This document shows, piece by piece, positions 51,730-60,215 of a stretch of DNA of 64,000 nt. This stretch comes from CADEEL01 sp050246475 (GTDB lineage: Bacteria > Pseudomonadota > Alphaproteobacteria > Caulobacterales > Aquidulcibacteraceae), in NCBI GenBank assembly GCA_050246475.1, contig JBFWVZ010000003.1:186001-250000 (forward strand). The letters are read 5' to 3'. Below the pieces are notes generated by a model that was not told the origin of the DNA, searched no databases, and worked only from the letters and a program-made list of their open reading frames with translations. Position 1 is the stretch's first letter. Each line of letters begins with the position of its first letter. The position numbers were made by a program, and so were the translations under genes.

Positions 51730-52317
51730 ATGGCCGATGATGTGAAGTCCGCGTCTCAAGATGCGAAGGCTGGCGCGAAGACGACGGCGCCAAAGCTCCA
51801 CGGCATCCATCACTCCGCCTATCGCTGCCGCGATGCGGAAGAGACGCGCCGCTTCTACGAGGACATTCTCGGCCTCAAACTGCGCACGGCGCTCATTGCG
51901 GAAGAAGAGCCCGGCAGCGGGCGCGCGCTGCAATTTCAGCATCTCTTCTTCGAGATGGGCGATGGGCGCTTCATCGCGTTCTTCGATGAACCTGGCGGCG
52001 CGACCCCGAAGAAGTTCAACACCAAGAATCCGTTCGATTTTCACATCGCGTTCGAAGCGGGCACGATGGAAGAGCTGCTCGCCTTCCAGCAGCATCTCAA
52101 CGCAAACGGCGTCACAGCGCACGGGCCGGTCGATCACGGCTTCTGCCACTCGATCTATTTTTACGACCCCAACGGACTCGCGCTTGAGATCACCACACGC
52201 GACGCAACGCACGAAAGCTACATGCGCGAAAGCGAAACGCACGCGCGCGACGATGTGAAAACGTGGGTGGAGCGCACACGCGCGCAGAAGAAGGAAGCGG
52301 GCGTGATCGAAGGCTGA
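51730..52317 (+). CDS. VOC/glyoxalase-fold protein
   Basis: A 195-residue protein. Metal ligand candidates are His in LHGIHHSAYRC, Glu around FQHLFFEMG, His in GHGFCHSIYFYDPNGLALEI, and the terminal Glu of that segment, the pattern of the bleomycin-resistance/dioxygenase fold. The C-terminus is a long charged helix. The substrate is unknown. GGAGGCGATC precedes the start. Confidence 0.85.
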   Translation: MADDVKSASQDAKAGAKTTAPKLHGIHHSAYRCRDAEETRRFYEDILGLKLRTALIAEEEPGSGRALQFQHLFFEMGDGRFIAFFDEPGGATPKKFNTKNPFDFHIAFEAGTMEELLAFQQHLNANGVTAHGPVDHGFCHSIYFYDPNGLALEITTRDATHESYMRESETHARDDVKTWVERTRAQKKEAGVIEG

Positions 52318-52449
52318 AACGCCCGCCTCACATTTTTTTACACTGAGAATGCCGTTCAGGCGCCGTTCAAGCACGCCCCTGTAGCTTGATCCTCGGACGG
52401 CACACGAATTCTGTCCCTCGCTTGTGTGTCGCCCAGGACTGTCCTCGCA

Positions 52450-52495
52450 AGACAGGGCGCCGGCCGCCGGCTCAGCGGCCGGCGCAATCCTGTCT
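52450..52495. repeat. Large perfect hairpin upstream of scoA
   Basis: An outer stem AGACAGG/CCTGTCT and an inner stem GCGCCGGCCGC/GCGGCCGGCGC enclose a 7-base loop, with an AAT bulge on one side, 18 bp in total. No T-run follows. It lies 60 bases before scoA and may be a transcript element. The rest of 52318-52554 has no gene. Confidence 0.75.
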
Positions 52496-52554
52496 GGAGG
52501 GCGGCAAAGCGCCCGTGTTGCGCTGCGGCGCCCCGGCCCCTAAACACCCGCCCC

Positions 52555-53262
52555 ATGGCCAACAAAGTCTATCCGGACGCGAAGAGCGCCCTCGAAGGGC
52601 TCACCTTCGACAATATGGTGGTGATGAGCGGCGGTTTCGGCCTCTGCGGCATTCCCGAAAATCTGATCGTCGCGCTGCGCGACTCAGGCGTGAAGGGGAT
52701 CACCGTCATCTCCAACAATGCCGGCGTCGATGGCTTCGGCCTCGGCCTGCTGCTGGAGACGCGCCAGATCGCCAAAATGATTTCGTCCTATGTGGGGGAG
52801 AACAAGGAGTTCGAGCGCCAGTATCTCGCCGGCGAGCTGCAGCTTGAGTTCAATCCGCAAGGCACGCTCGCGGAACGCATCCGCGCGGGCGGCGCGGGCA
52901 TCCCAGGCTTCTACACGAAGACAGGCGTCGGCACGCTCATCGCCGAGGGCAAGGAGATCAAGAATTTCGACGGCGAGGATTACGTGCTGGAGACGGGCCT
53001 CAAGGCCGACCTCTCCATCGTCAAAGCTTGGAAGGGCGATAGGGAAGGCAATCTCGTCTTCCGCAAGACGGCGCGAAACTTCAACCCGATGATCGCCACC
53101 GCCGGCAAGGTGTGCGTGGCGGAAGTCGAGGAGCTGGTCGACGCTGGCGCGCTCGATCCCGATCAGATTCACACGCCGGGCATCTTCGTTGACCGGATCC
53201 TAAAGGCGACCTTCGAGAAACGCATCGAGCAGCGCACCGTGCGCAAGCGGGAGGCGGCGTAA
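52555..53262 (+). CDS. scoA: 3-Oxoacid CoA-transferase subunit A
   Basis: A 235-residue subunit with VVMSGGFGLCGIPENLI, the CoA-binding region GVDGFGLGLL and GIPGFYTKTGVGTLIAEGKE. It activates acetoacetate with succinyl-CoA (or a related pair) together with ScoB. The start MANKVYPDA matches the family; the upstream ribosome-binding site is poor. The stop overlaps scoB by one base (TAATG). Confidence 0.94.
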   Translation: MANKVYPDAKSALEGLTFDNMVVMSGGFGLCGIPENLIVALRDSGVKGITVISNNAGVDGFGLGLLLETRQIAKMISSYVGENKEFERQYLAGELQLEFNPQGTLAERIRAGGAGIPGFYTKTGVGTLIAEGKEIKNFDGEDYVLETGLKADLSIVKAWKGDREGNLVFRKTARNFNPMIATAGKVCVAEVEELVDAGALDPDQIHTPGIFVDRILKATFEKRIEQRTVRKREAA

Positions 53263-53918
53263 TGCCCTGGACACGCGACGACCTCGCCAAGCGCGCCGCG
53301 AAGGAATTGCGCGATGGTTTCTACGTCAATCTCGGCATCGGCATCCCGACGCTGGTGGCGAACTACATCCCTCCGGGCATGGAGGTGACGCTCCAATCCG
53401 AGAACGGCATGCTCGGCATGGGGCCGTTTCCTTATGAGGACGAGATCGATCCAGATCTCATCAACGCAGGTAAACAGACGATCACCGCGCTGCCGAAGAC
53501 GTCCTATTTCTCCAGCTCGGATTCCTTTGGGATGATCCGCGGCGGGCACATCGATCTCGCCATCCTCGGCGCGATGGAGGTGACGGACCGCGGCGATCTC
53601 GCGAACTGGATGGTGCCAGGCAAGATGGTCAAAGGCATGGGCGGCGCGATGGATCTCGTCGCCGGCGTCAAGCGCATCGTCGTCGTCATGGAGCACAACG
53701 CGAAGGACGGCTCGCCGAAACTCTTAAAGAAATGCACGCTGCCTTTAACGGGCGTGAACGTGATCGATCTCGTGATCACCGATCTCGGTGTCTTCGAAAT
53801 CGACAAGAAGGGCCAGGCGCCCATGCGGCTCATCGAATTGGCGACGGGCGTCTCCGTCGATGAAGTGCGCGCGAAGACGCAGGCGCCGTTCGATGTCGCG
53901 ATGAAGGAGGCCGCATAG
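53262..53918 (+). CDS. scoB: 3-Oxoacid CoA-transferase subunit B
   Basis: A 218-residue partner of ScoA. The catalytic Glu that forms the CoA-thioester intermediate is in LQSENGMLGMGP. The downstream hallmarks GGHIDLAILGAMEV and NWMVPGKMVKGMGGAMDLV are complete. It is followed by a palindromic intergenic repeat element. Confidence 0.95.
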   Translation: MPWTRDDLAKRAAKELRDGFYVNLGIGIPTLVANYIPPGMEVTLQSENGMLGMGPFPYEDEIDPDLINAGKQTITALPKTSYFSSSDSFGMIRGGHIDLAILGAMEVTDRGDLANWMVPGKMVKGMGGAMDLVAGVKRIVVVMEHNAKDGSPKLLKKCTLPLTGVNVIDLVITDLGVFEIDKKGQAPMRLIELATGVSVDEVRAKTQAPFDVAMKEAA

Positions 53919-53930
53919 CGAGCCGGATAT

Positions 53931-54054
53931 CCTTCTCCCGCCATGGCGGGAGAAGGTGGCGCGCAGCGCCGGATGAGGGTGGGGTTTCGGTCTGAGCCGC
54001 GCCCCCTCATCCGTCAGCTTCGCTGACACCTTCTCCCCCTCGCGGGGGAGAAGG
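53931..54054. repeat. Intergenic palindromic repeat element (REP/RIME-like)
   Basis: A compound palindrome. Two near-identical hairpins bracket it: CCTTCTCCCGCC/GGCGGGAGAAGG (53931-53956) and CCTTCTCCCCC/GGGGGAGAAGG (54029-54054). Between them, CGGATGAGGG pairs with CCCTCATCCG, and GTCAGC-TTC-GCTGAC (54013-54027) forms a small inner hairpin. This class of dispersed element is known in alphaproteobacterial genomes. Confidence 0.85.
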
Positions 54055-54102
54055 AAACTCAACACCACAACATCTAGCGAGAGGGGCCCCGGGGGAGGGG
54101 TT

Positions 54103-56181
54103 CTATTGTTGCGCGACTGGCGCCGGCGCCGGGGTCGCTTGCAGCCGCTCATCGCGCGCGGGCGCCGCGTTCGGGCCTGGCGGTGCGTAATGCTCGATCC
54201 AGCGGCGCACTTCGCCGTACCAGTGGATCGAGTTCTGCGCGTTCAGCACCCAATGGTTTTCGTTGGGGTAGTAAGCGAAGCGCGAGGGCACGCCGCGCAC
54301 CTGCAGCGTGTTGAACAGTTCAACGCCATGGTTCATCGGCACGCGTCGGTCGTTCCCGCCATGGATGACAAGCGTCGGCGTCACGAAGTTCGCGGCCGCC
54401 ATGTGCGGCGAGTAGCGGTGAAACTCGTCGGGCCGCTCCCAATACTGATAGAAGCGGTCGCGCTCCGCGCCGTAATCGGCCGCCACCTGCGCATAGGAAT
54501 TGTAAACCGCCGCATGCGCGACGAGCGCGCGGAACGGATTGGGCCGGCCAAGCAGCACGCTCGCGAGATAGCCGCCATAGGAGCCGCCGCCCGCGACCAT
54601 GCGGTTGCGGTCGATCCATGGCTGGTTAGCAAACCAATCGGCGGCGGCGATCGTGTCCGTGTACGGAAGATCGGCGCGGTTCGGATTGATGGAATCTGTA
54701 AACGATTGCCCGAAGCCGGAGGAGCCGTGGAAATTGTGCCACGCCACCACGTAGCCCCAGCCGGCGAACACCTGCGCGTTCCACCGCCACGTCCACGTGT
54801 CGGTGATGCCGTTGTGCGGCCCGCCATGCAGCAGAAGGTAAAGCGGCCAGCGCTGCGAACGGTCGAAGCCGGGCGGATAGATGACCCACATCTGAATTGG
54901 CGCGCCGTTGGCGCCTTGATAGGTGACGCTTTCGACTTGCCCGAAATCCATCACGCCGAGCGCATCGTCGTTAAAGTGCGATAATTGCGTCGCAGCGCCC
55001 GAGCGCGGATCGATGCGCACGAGCGTCGGCGGGGACGAGAAGCTCTGCCGCAGCGCGACGAGGGATCGGCCTTCGGCGGAAAGGTTCGTGAAATCGTGCG
55101 CGGCGGTCACCGCGCGCGGGCGCCCGGTTAACGGAAGCTGATAGATGCGCCGCGTGCCCGCGTCGTCGATCGCGCCATATAAGGAAGAAGAATCTCCAGC
55201 CCAGACGATCCCGTCCGCCGATCGATCCCAATCCGGAAAGAGCTCGCGCGTTGCGCTCGTGCGGGGGTCATAAATCATTGAGCGCTGGCGATCCGCGTAG
55301 AAGCCGCGAATGCGCTGAGAAAGAAAGGCGAGGTGGCGTCCGTCCGGGCTATAGGCCTGCTCGTAATCATCCGCGGCGTTGGCCTGCGTGATGTTGCGGC
55401 CCGCCGCGCCGGGCGAACGCACTATTATAATGTCGAGATTTTGCTCCGGACCCGGATCGACGTCCGCGGTGAACGCCAATTCACCATTCGACGCTACATC
55501 GTAAGGCGTGTTGCCTGGCTCCTGGAAGAAAACGGAATGGCCCGCGTTGCGCGTGACGGGCGTCAGCGGCCCGCCATCCGCGTCGACGACGTAAACATGC
55601 CACTCACGATCATCGATGTATGAATCCCAATAGGAAATCGGCGCGCGATCCCAGACGCGGCCTGTCATCCGGCCTTCCGTGCGTTCCCTTAACCGCGCGC
55701 CCTGCTGCTCCCACGTTTCAAGCTCGGTCCAGACGCGCGCGAGAAAGGCGATGCGGGATGAATCCCCGTACCAGCGCGGCAGCCGCGCGCCCATCGGGAG
55801 GTTGGTGACGCGCTGCGCCTCCCCGCCAGCGACCGGGAGAACGTAAATCTGCCCGGCCGTATCGGCGCCGCGGCGCGCGACAAACGCGATCATGCGGCCA
55901 TCGGGGCTCCACGCCGCCTCCGATTCCGGCGCCGGATCGTGCGTCAGCCGGCGAACTTCGCCGGTTTGCACATCGGCAAGGTAAAGATCGGCGTCGCGCG
56001 TTTCGTTGGCGATCGCGATGCGCGTTGCGCTGAACAATGCCTGGCGTCCATCGGGAGAAAGAGCAGGGGCGCCGACGCGCACCAGGCCCCACATGCTCTC
56101 CGCCGTCATCGGCTGTGCGCTGGCGGCGCCCACGAGCCCGAGCCACGCCGCCACGATGATGAACGCCGCTTTCACCCGCAT
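54103..56181 (-). CDS. S9-family peptidase (dipeptidyl/acylaminoacyl-peptidase-like)
   Basis: A 692-residue secreted serine peptidase with a signal peptide (GAASAQ). The N-terminal beta-propeller shows repeated SPDG motifs (PALSPDGRQALF, AWSPDGRMIAF, YSPDGRHLAF). The C-terminal alpha/beta hydrolase domain has catalytic Ser in GGGSYGGYLA, Asp in IHGGNDRRVP and His in NENHWV. It cleaves short peptides in the periplasm. The Pro/Ala-rich tail is likely disordered. GAGGGG precedes the start. Confidence 0.93.
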   Translation of the reverse strand: MRVKAAFIIVAAWLGLVGAASAQPMTAESMWGLVRVGAPALSPDGRQALFSATRIAIANETRDADLYLADVQTGEVRRLTHDPAPESEAAWSPDGRMIAFVARRGADTAGQIYVLPVAGGEAQRVTNLPMGARLPRWYGDSSRIAFLARVWTELETWEQQGARLRERTEGRMTGRVWDRAPISYWDSYIDDREWHVYVVDADGGPLTPVTRNAGHSVFFQEPGNTPYDVASNGELAFTADVDPGPEQNLDIIIVRSPGAAGRNITQANAADDYEQAYSPDGRHLAFLSQRIRGFYADRQRSMIYDPRTSATRELFPDWDRSADGIVWAGDSSSLYGAIDDAGTRRIYQLPLTGRPRAVTAAHDFTNLSAEGRSLVALRQSFSSPPTLVRIDPRSGAATQLSHFNDDALGVMDFGQVESVTYQGANGAPIQMWVIYPPGFDRSQRWPLYLLLHGGPHNGITDTWTWRWNAQVFAGWGYVVAWHNFHGSSGFGQSFTDSINPNRADLPYTDTIAAADWFANQPWIDRNRMVAGGGSYGGYLASVLLGRPNPFRALVAHAAVYNSYAQVAADYGAERDRFYQYWERPDEFHRYSPHMAAANFVTPTLVIHGGNDRRVPMNHGVELFNTLQVRGVPSRFAYYPNENHWVLNAQNSIHWYGEVRRWIEHYAPPGPNAAPARDERLQATPAPAPVAQQ

Positions 56182-56405
56182 CGATTGCCCCTCTTCATCC
56201 CTTCAGGGACGCTAACAAAGATGAAGATGCCCAGCCATCGCGCTGCGACGATCAATATTCGTGAAGCGACAAGGTTAAGCGAATTAAGATGTGTGGAAAT
56301 ATTCGAGCAGCGTCAAAAGAAATGATGTGCGCGCCGCTCATCCTTACAAAGTCTTTTAAGAGATTTGTGGAATGCTCCCTGCACTAGACCGCGAAGAAGC
56401 GGCTG

Positions 56406-57836
56406 ATGGGGTTCGTCTCTTTGGCGAGTGGGCCAAACTTGCACACGCGGCGGCGCAAGCTGACGCAGACGGCGGCTTCGCTCGTCTGCGCGCTTGCCGC
56501 ACTCGCCGTTGCGTGGACTGGCGAGGCGCACGCGCAAGCGGGCGGACCCGATGAGACGCAATTGAGCCGCGTCATGCGCCTGCTCGAAGAGCAGGAGCAG
56601 CGTCTGGATGCTCAACAGCAGGTTCTCGAGCAACAACAGCGTCAGTTGTCGGAGCAACGCGCGCTGATTGAACGCCAGAGGGCCGAGTTGGCTGGGTTAA
56701 CAGGCGTTTCCGACAACGAACTTGGTGAAATGCGAGCCGCCGGCGCGCCTCTCAGGCTGACAACCTGGGAAATGCTGGGCTCGGATCAGCCGGTCATCGT
56801 GCCTCGCGGCCGGTCGCTTAACCGTTGGCAAACTCAAGACCGTCCCGGCGATGGCGCGGCGCCCGCGCAGACTCCGGCAACGCGTCCTGAAGGGCCGGTG
56901 GGGGAGGCACCGCCCGAAGCGCCGCCAACGCGCGTTCAGGCTCTGCCCGAGGAAGCCTCGGTGCTCACCGCGCCGGGCGATTTCACGCTCGATGTGGGCG
57001 TCGAATACTCCCACGCCTCCACAAACCGCCTGGTTTTCCGCGGCGTGGAGATCGTCACGGGCATCCAAGTGGGCCTTATCGAGGCTTCCGAGGCGTCCCG
57101 GGACACCGTTGGGGGCACGTTCGCGGCGCGCTACGGCATCACGCGCCGCCTCGAGGCCGAGGTTCGCGTCCCGTACATGCAGCGTTGGGATCGGGTAAAG
57201 ACGCTCGCGCAGCGCGACGAGCAGGTGACGCGGACGCTCAATCTGCGCGGCGGCGACATCGGCGACGTCGAAGTCGGCCTGCGTTACCAACTGAACAACG
57301 GCCGCAACGGCTGGCCGATCTTCGTGGCGGGCGTCCGCTACAAGCTCGCCACCGGCACGGGCCCGTTCGACATCCCGCGCGATGAATTCGGCGTCGCGAC
57401 CGAACTCGCCACGGGCTCGGGCTTCCAGAGCGTCCAGGCCGGGCTCTCGATGATCTATCCGTCCGATCCCGTCGTGCTCTTCGCCAACGTCGCCTACACA
57501 TACTCGATGCCGGACGACATCGATCAGGAGATCGCGGACGTGATGGTCGGCCGCGTGGATCCGGGCGACAGCATATCGGCGGGCCTGGGCTTCGGCTTCG
57601 CGCTGAACCGCCAATTCTCCTACTCGCTCGGCTACAGCCACACCTACGTGATGGAGACGGAGAGCGAGATCGGGGACACGCTCCAGCGCTCCACCAGCGT
57701 GCAGGTGGGCTCGCTCTCTCTGGGCATGAGCTTCCGCTTCAACGAGGACCATGCCCTCAACGCCAGCTTCGACTTCGGCGTCACCGAGGACGCCCCCGAC
57801 GTCCGGATCGCATTCAGGACGCCATTCAGCTTCTAA
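56406..57836 (+). CDS. Outer-membrane barrel with N-terminal coiled coil (FapF-like)
   Basis: A 476-residue protein. A long signal region ends near EAHAQ. Residues 50-97 are a Gln/Glu-rich coiled coil (LLEEQEQRLDAQQQVLEQQQ...). A Pro/Ala-rich linker follows (130-175), then a ~300-residue beta-barrel (LDVGVEYSHAS, GDIGDVEVGLRYQL, VRYKLATGTGPFDIP, SISAGLGFGFALN) that ends in Phe. A periplasmic trimeric coiled coil followed by a phenol-MetA-deg-type barrel is the architecture of FapF, the exporter of Pseudomonas Fap amyloids. Its closeness to a C39 peptidase and repeat-protein cluster supports an exporter role, but it is on the opposite strand and 1.8 kb from that cluster. Confidence 0.75.
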   Translation: MGFVSLASGPNLHTRRRKLTQTAASLVCALAALAVAWTGEAHAQAGGPDETQLSRVMRLLEEQEQRLDAQQQVLEQQQRQLSEQRALIERQRAELAGLTGVSDNELGEMRAAGAPLRLTTWEMLGSDQPVIVPRGRSLNRWQTQDRPGDGAAPAQTPATRPEGPVGEAPPEAPPTRVQALPEEASVLTAPGDFTLDVGVEYSHASTNRLVFRGVEIVTGIQVGLIEASEASRDTVGGTFAARYGITRRLEAEVRVPYMQRWDRVKTLAQRDEQVTRTLNLRGGDIGDVEVGLRYQLNNGRNGWPIFVAGVRYKLATGTGPFDIPRDEFGVATELATGSGFQSVQAGLSMIYPSDPVVLFANVAYTYSMPDDIDQEIADVMVGRVDPGDSISAGLGFGFALNRQFSYSLGYSHTYVMETESEIGDTLQRSTSVQVGSLSLGMSFRFNEDHALNASFDFGVTEDAPDVRIAFRTPFSF

Positions 57837-57837
57837 G

Positions 57838-57864
57838 ACGCGCCGCCCTAAAGCGGGGCGTTTT
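57838..57864. terminator. Weak shared terminator between FapF-like and tetR genes
   Basis: ACGC...CGC pairs with GCG...GCGT around a CCTAAA loop with a 2-base mismatch, followed by TTTTG. It overlaps the tetR stop codon. Confidence 0.4.
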
Positions 57865-58399
57865 GCTTGGCGGCGCCTTCTGCGAAGCGATCGAACCAAT
57901 CGGCCATTGCGGCCGGGGAGGGCTCGAAGCCCCGCGCGATCCACCACCGTAGAAGCGCAATGAACGCGCCGGCAACCATGATGGAGGCGACTCTTCGTTC
58001 GGCAGCCTCTTGATCCGGATGAAACCGCTCAAGGTTCGCCGCTGCCAACTCGGCGAGAAATTCCTCCCGCCGCGCCATCAGTGCGTCGAAAGCGCCGCTC
58101 TCCGTCATCGAGAGGACGTAGGCGCGCGCATCCTTAACATGCGTGAAGAGTTCGAGCGCTGGAAGGATCGCGCGCCGGCCGCTGGCGCGCGCGCTCTCGT
58201 CCATCGCGCGCATCATCGCCGTGTAGGAGCGGTCGAGGAAGTCGTCCTTGCCTGCGTAATGCGCATAGAAGGTCGATCGCGCAACGCCCGCCCCGCGCGC
58301 GAGTTCCTCCACGCTCAGCACGTCGAAGCCCTTCTCCGGCGCTAACCGGATCAGCGCCTTCGCGAGCGCATGGCGTGTTCTTTGAGCGCGTGTATCCAT
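57848..58399 (-). CDS. TetR-family transcriptional regulator
   Basis: A 183-residue protein with an N-terminal TetR HTH: TRHALAKALIRLAPEKGFDVLSVEELARGAGVARSTFYAHYAGKDDF. The C-terminal ligand domain is generic. It is divergent from the membrane-protein gene at 58516 with 116 bases between them and likely controls that gene or itself. MAMDTR (58405) is an alternative start. Confidence 0.9.
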   Translation of the reverse strand: MDTRAQRTRHALAKALIRLAPEKGFDVLSVEELARGAGVARSTFYAHYAGKDDFLDRSYTAMMRAMDESARASGRRAILPALELFTHVKDARAYVLSMTESGAFDALMARREEFLAELAAANLERFHPDQEAAERRVASIMVAGAFIALLRWWIARGFEPSPAAMADWFDRFAEGAAKQNAPL

Positions 58400-58515
58400 C
58401 GCCATCGCCTTTTTCCGGACGCGGCGCGGCCCAGCGTCCAGCAATCATTCCATCGCGCTTGCCGCGTCTGCGGCAACCGGACAAGCCTGCGGCGACCAAT
58501 TTGCGAGGGTTGCGG

Positions 58516-59151
58516 ATGCGGGCGGAACGTGCGGGCGCGATGGCGCTCTTCGTTGGTGCGGCGATCGCGATCGCTGTGGCGGCACTCCACCCGACGGGCC
58601 ACGCCGTTCTGCATGGCGGGGAAGGGCCGATTGCGGCAGGTTCGCTGAGCCGATGGGTTCATGGCGCGGCTTTGGCCGCATTGGCTCTCAGCCTCTATGG
58701 TTATGCGGAGCTTTCCCGCGCCCTTGGCGACAAGCCGCTCGTGCGCCTCGCCTTTGTCGCCTTCGCGCTGGGCAGCATTGCCACGCTATTCGCCGGAACG
58801 GCCAGCGGCTTCATCTCCACCCCGCTGCTCGAACGCGCCGGGGCGGAGCAAGAGGGGGCCCATCGCGCCGCGCTCCTCGCTTCCGCACAGCTCACAGCGC
58901 GCTTCAATCAGGGTTTCGCATTGGTTGAGGCGGCATTCGCCGCCGCCGCCATCGCGCTCTGGGCCGCGGCCTGGCCGAACGGCTGGATCATGCGGACGCT
59001 CGGCCTCGTCGCCGGACTGGGCCTGCTGGCCGGCCTCTTCAGCGGGCACCTGACGATGGACCTGCACGGCTTCATCGTGCGCGTCACCGCCCTTTCCGCC
59101 TTCACAGTCGGGGCCGGGGTGTGGCTCTGGCATCGCCCCGCCGCGGCGTGA
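58516..59151 (+). CDS. Multi-pass inner-membrane protein of unknown function
   Basis: A 211-residue protein with about six hydrophobic segments (MALFVGAAIAIAVAAL, AALAALALSLYGYAEL, LAFVAFALGSIATLFAGT, ALVEAAFAAAAIALWAAAW, LGLVAGLGLLAGLFSG, LSAFTVGAGVWLW) and short loops with several His. GCGAGGG precedes the start. It is divergent from the TetR gene and so probably its target. No transporter family is recognised. The next ~90 bases lead into the mini-peptide genes. Confidence 0.75.
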   Translation: MRAERAGAMALFVGAAIAIAVAALHPTGHAVLHGGEGPIAAGSLSRWVHGAALAALALSLYGYAELSRALGDKPLVRLAFVAFALGSIATLFAGTASGFISTPLLERAGAEQEGAHRAALLASAQLTARFNQGFALVEAAFAAAAIALWAAAWPNGWIMRTLGLVAGLGLLAGLFSGHLTMDLHGFIVRVTALSAFTVGAGVWLWHRPAAA

Positions 59152-59242
59152 CCTCCGTCACAGCCGCCCGGCGCTCCCAGCCCTAATCTCCAATCATCGC
59201 AACGACGCGATGAGCCCAAGACAAGAGCCAAGGGAGAGCCAA

Positions 59243-59335
59243 ATGACCCGTTTCTTCTCGATGATCGCCGCCGCCGCCGTGTTCGCGATGGTCGCCATGC
59301 CTGTGGTGAACCAAGCCGCGCAAATCGTCGCCTAA
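59243..59335 (+). CDS. Mini-peptide 1 of three tandem 30-residue exported peptides
   Basis: A 30-codon gene after GGGAG (59232-59236). The product starts MTRFFSM, has a hydrophobic core of Ala/Val/Met and ends NQAAQIVA. It looks like a signal peptide with a very short tail. It is below the usual length cutoff of gene callers. Two paralogs of exactly the same length follow at 59368 and 59486, each with its own ribosome-binding site, which strongly suggests it is real. No family is recognised. Confidence 0.7.
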   Translation: MTRFFSMIAAAAVFAMVAMPVVNQAAQIVA

Positions 59336-59367
59336 GACCTCAGAAACCAAATCCGGAGCCCAGAGCC

Positions 59368-59460
59368 ATGACCCGTTTCCTCTCGCTGTTCGCCGCCGCC
59401 GCCGTCTTCTGCGCGATCTCCGCGCCCGTCCTCCACCAAGCCGCAGCCATCGTTGCGTAA
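59368..59460 (+). CDS. Mini-peptide 2 of three tandem 30-residue exported peptides
   Basis: A 30-codon gene after CGGAG. It starts MTRFLSL and ends HQAAAIVA, with one Cys in the hydrophobic core. It shares the N-terminus, length and last residues with mini-peptide 1, from which it is 32 bases away. A lipoprotein reading is unlikely because no lipobox is seen. Confidence 0.7.
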   Translation: MTRFLSLFAAAAVFCAISAPVLHQAAAIVA

Positions 59461-59485
59461 CCGAATTTGATCAGGAGCCGCCGCC

Positions 59486-59578
59486 ATGACTCGTACGCTC
59501 TCCCTCATCACGATTTGCGCGCTCTTCGCGCTGACGGCGGCGCCCGCTCTCGCTCAAGCCGGGCTGATCGTGGCCTAG
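59486..59578 (+). CDS. Mini-peptide 3 of three tandem 30-residue exported peptides
   Basis: A 30-codon gene after AGGAG. It starts MTRTLSL and ends AQAGLIVA. It has the clearest signal-peptidase site of the three (APALA, then QAGLIVA), which would release a 7-residue peptide. A strong terminator follows. Confidence 0.7.
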   Translation: MTRTLSLITICALFALTAAPALAQAGLIVA

Positions 59579-59601
59579 CTCCCACGATCGCACGGTCCTT
59601 T

Positions 59602-59640
59602 GAAGGGCGCGGGACGGCTCATTCCGCGCCCTTCTTCATG
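59602..59640 (+). terminator. Rho-independent terminator after the mini-peptide genes
   Basis: A perfect 11-bp stem (GAAGGGCGCGG with CCGCGCCCTTC) with an 11-base loop, followed by TTCATGTTTG. It ends the plus-strand transcript and separates it from the minus-strand repeat-protein cluster. Confidence 0.8.
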
Positions 59641-59657
59641 TTTGATTGCTGCTGCTG

Positions 59658-60215
59658 TTAGGGCGCGCCGGCGATGTCGCCGTTGATCTGGAAGCCCAGG
59701 TGATCGAGCAGCATGTTGGCCTGCTCGATCTCGAAGCCGGGGAGGGTGATCGTCAGCGCGATCTGCTGTTCGATGTCGCGCCCGTTGGCGTCGTTCACGA
59801 CGAAATTCTGGAAGGACCCCTCCACAGTGCGGTGGACGAGCGCGGTGACGCCGGCTTCGTCCGCCAACACCACGCCGGTCGCGGCGGGATCCGTGACGCC
59901 GGGGATGTTGAGCTGTTCTCGGGTTTCCTCCGCGATCTCCGCAAGCGGTTGGCCAAGATCGCCCGTTTGCGTCTGCATCACCGTGCCGGCCTGCGTGAAC
60001 GTAAGCTCCGTTGCTAGCGCGAGTTGCCCGTCCACGAACGTGTTGATGGTCGCCGCGAAGTTAATGTTGAGGCCCGCAGGCGTGGTGAAGCCGCCGCGCA
60101 TGCCCGAGAGTTCCTCTTCGGCCACGATTTCCGCATCGCCGAAATCGACCGCGTGCGCGCACGGCGCCCACATGAGCGCTGACGCGGACAAAACGGAGGC
60201 GAGCGTGCGCCTCAC
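59658..60215 (-). CDS. Exported protein with double-glycine motif, last gene of the C39 cluster
   Basis: A 185-residue protein. The GTG start overlaps the C39 peptidase stop (GTGA). A Sec signal peptide ends near PCAHA. Immediately after comes EEELSGMRGGF with Gly41-Gly42, the consensus form of a double-glycine leader. The rest is beta-rich (GLNINFAATINTFVDGQLALATELTFTQ) and contains no cysteine. It could be a chaperone or minor component of the fibre (comparable in place to FapE), but homology is not evident. A larger upstream start would run into the C39 gene. Confidence 0.75.
   Translation of the reverse strand: MRRTLASVLSASALMWAPCAHAVDFGDAEIVAEEELSGMRGGFTTPAGLNINFAATINTFVDGQLALATELTFTQAGTVMQTQTGDLGQPLAEIAEETREQLNIPGVTDPAATGVVLADEAGVTALVHRTVEGSFQNFVVNDANGRDIEQQIALTITLPGFEIEQANMLLDHLGFQINGDIAGAP

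Noticed and set aside
56262..56290. CtrA box candidate (TTAAGCGAATTAA) upstream of the FapF-like gene
   Set aside because: Spacing between TTAA half-sites is five, not the seven needed for the CtrA consensus.
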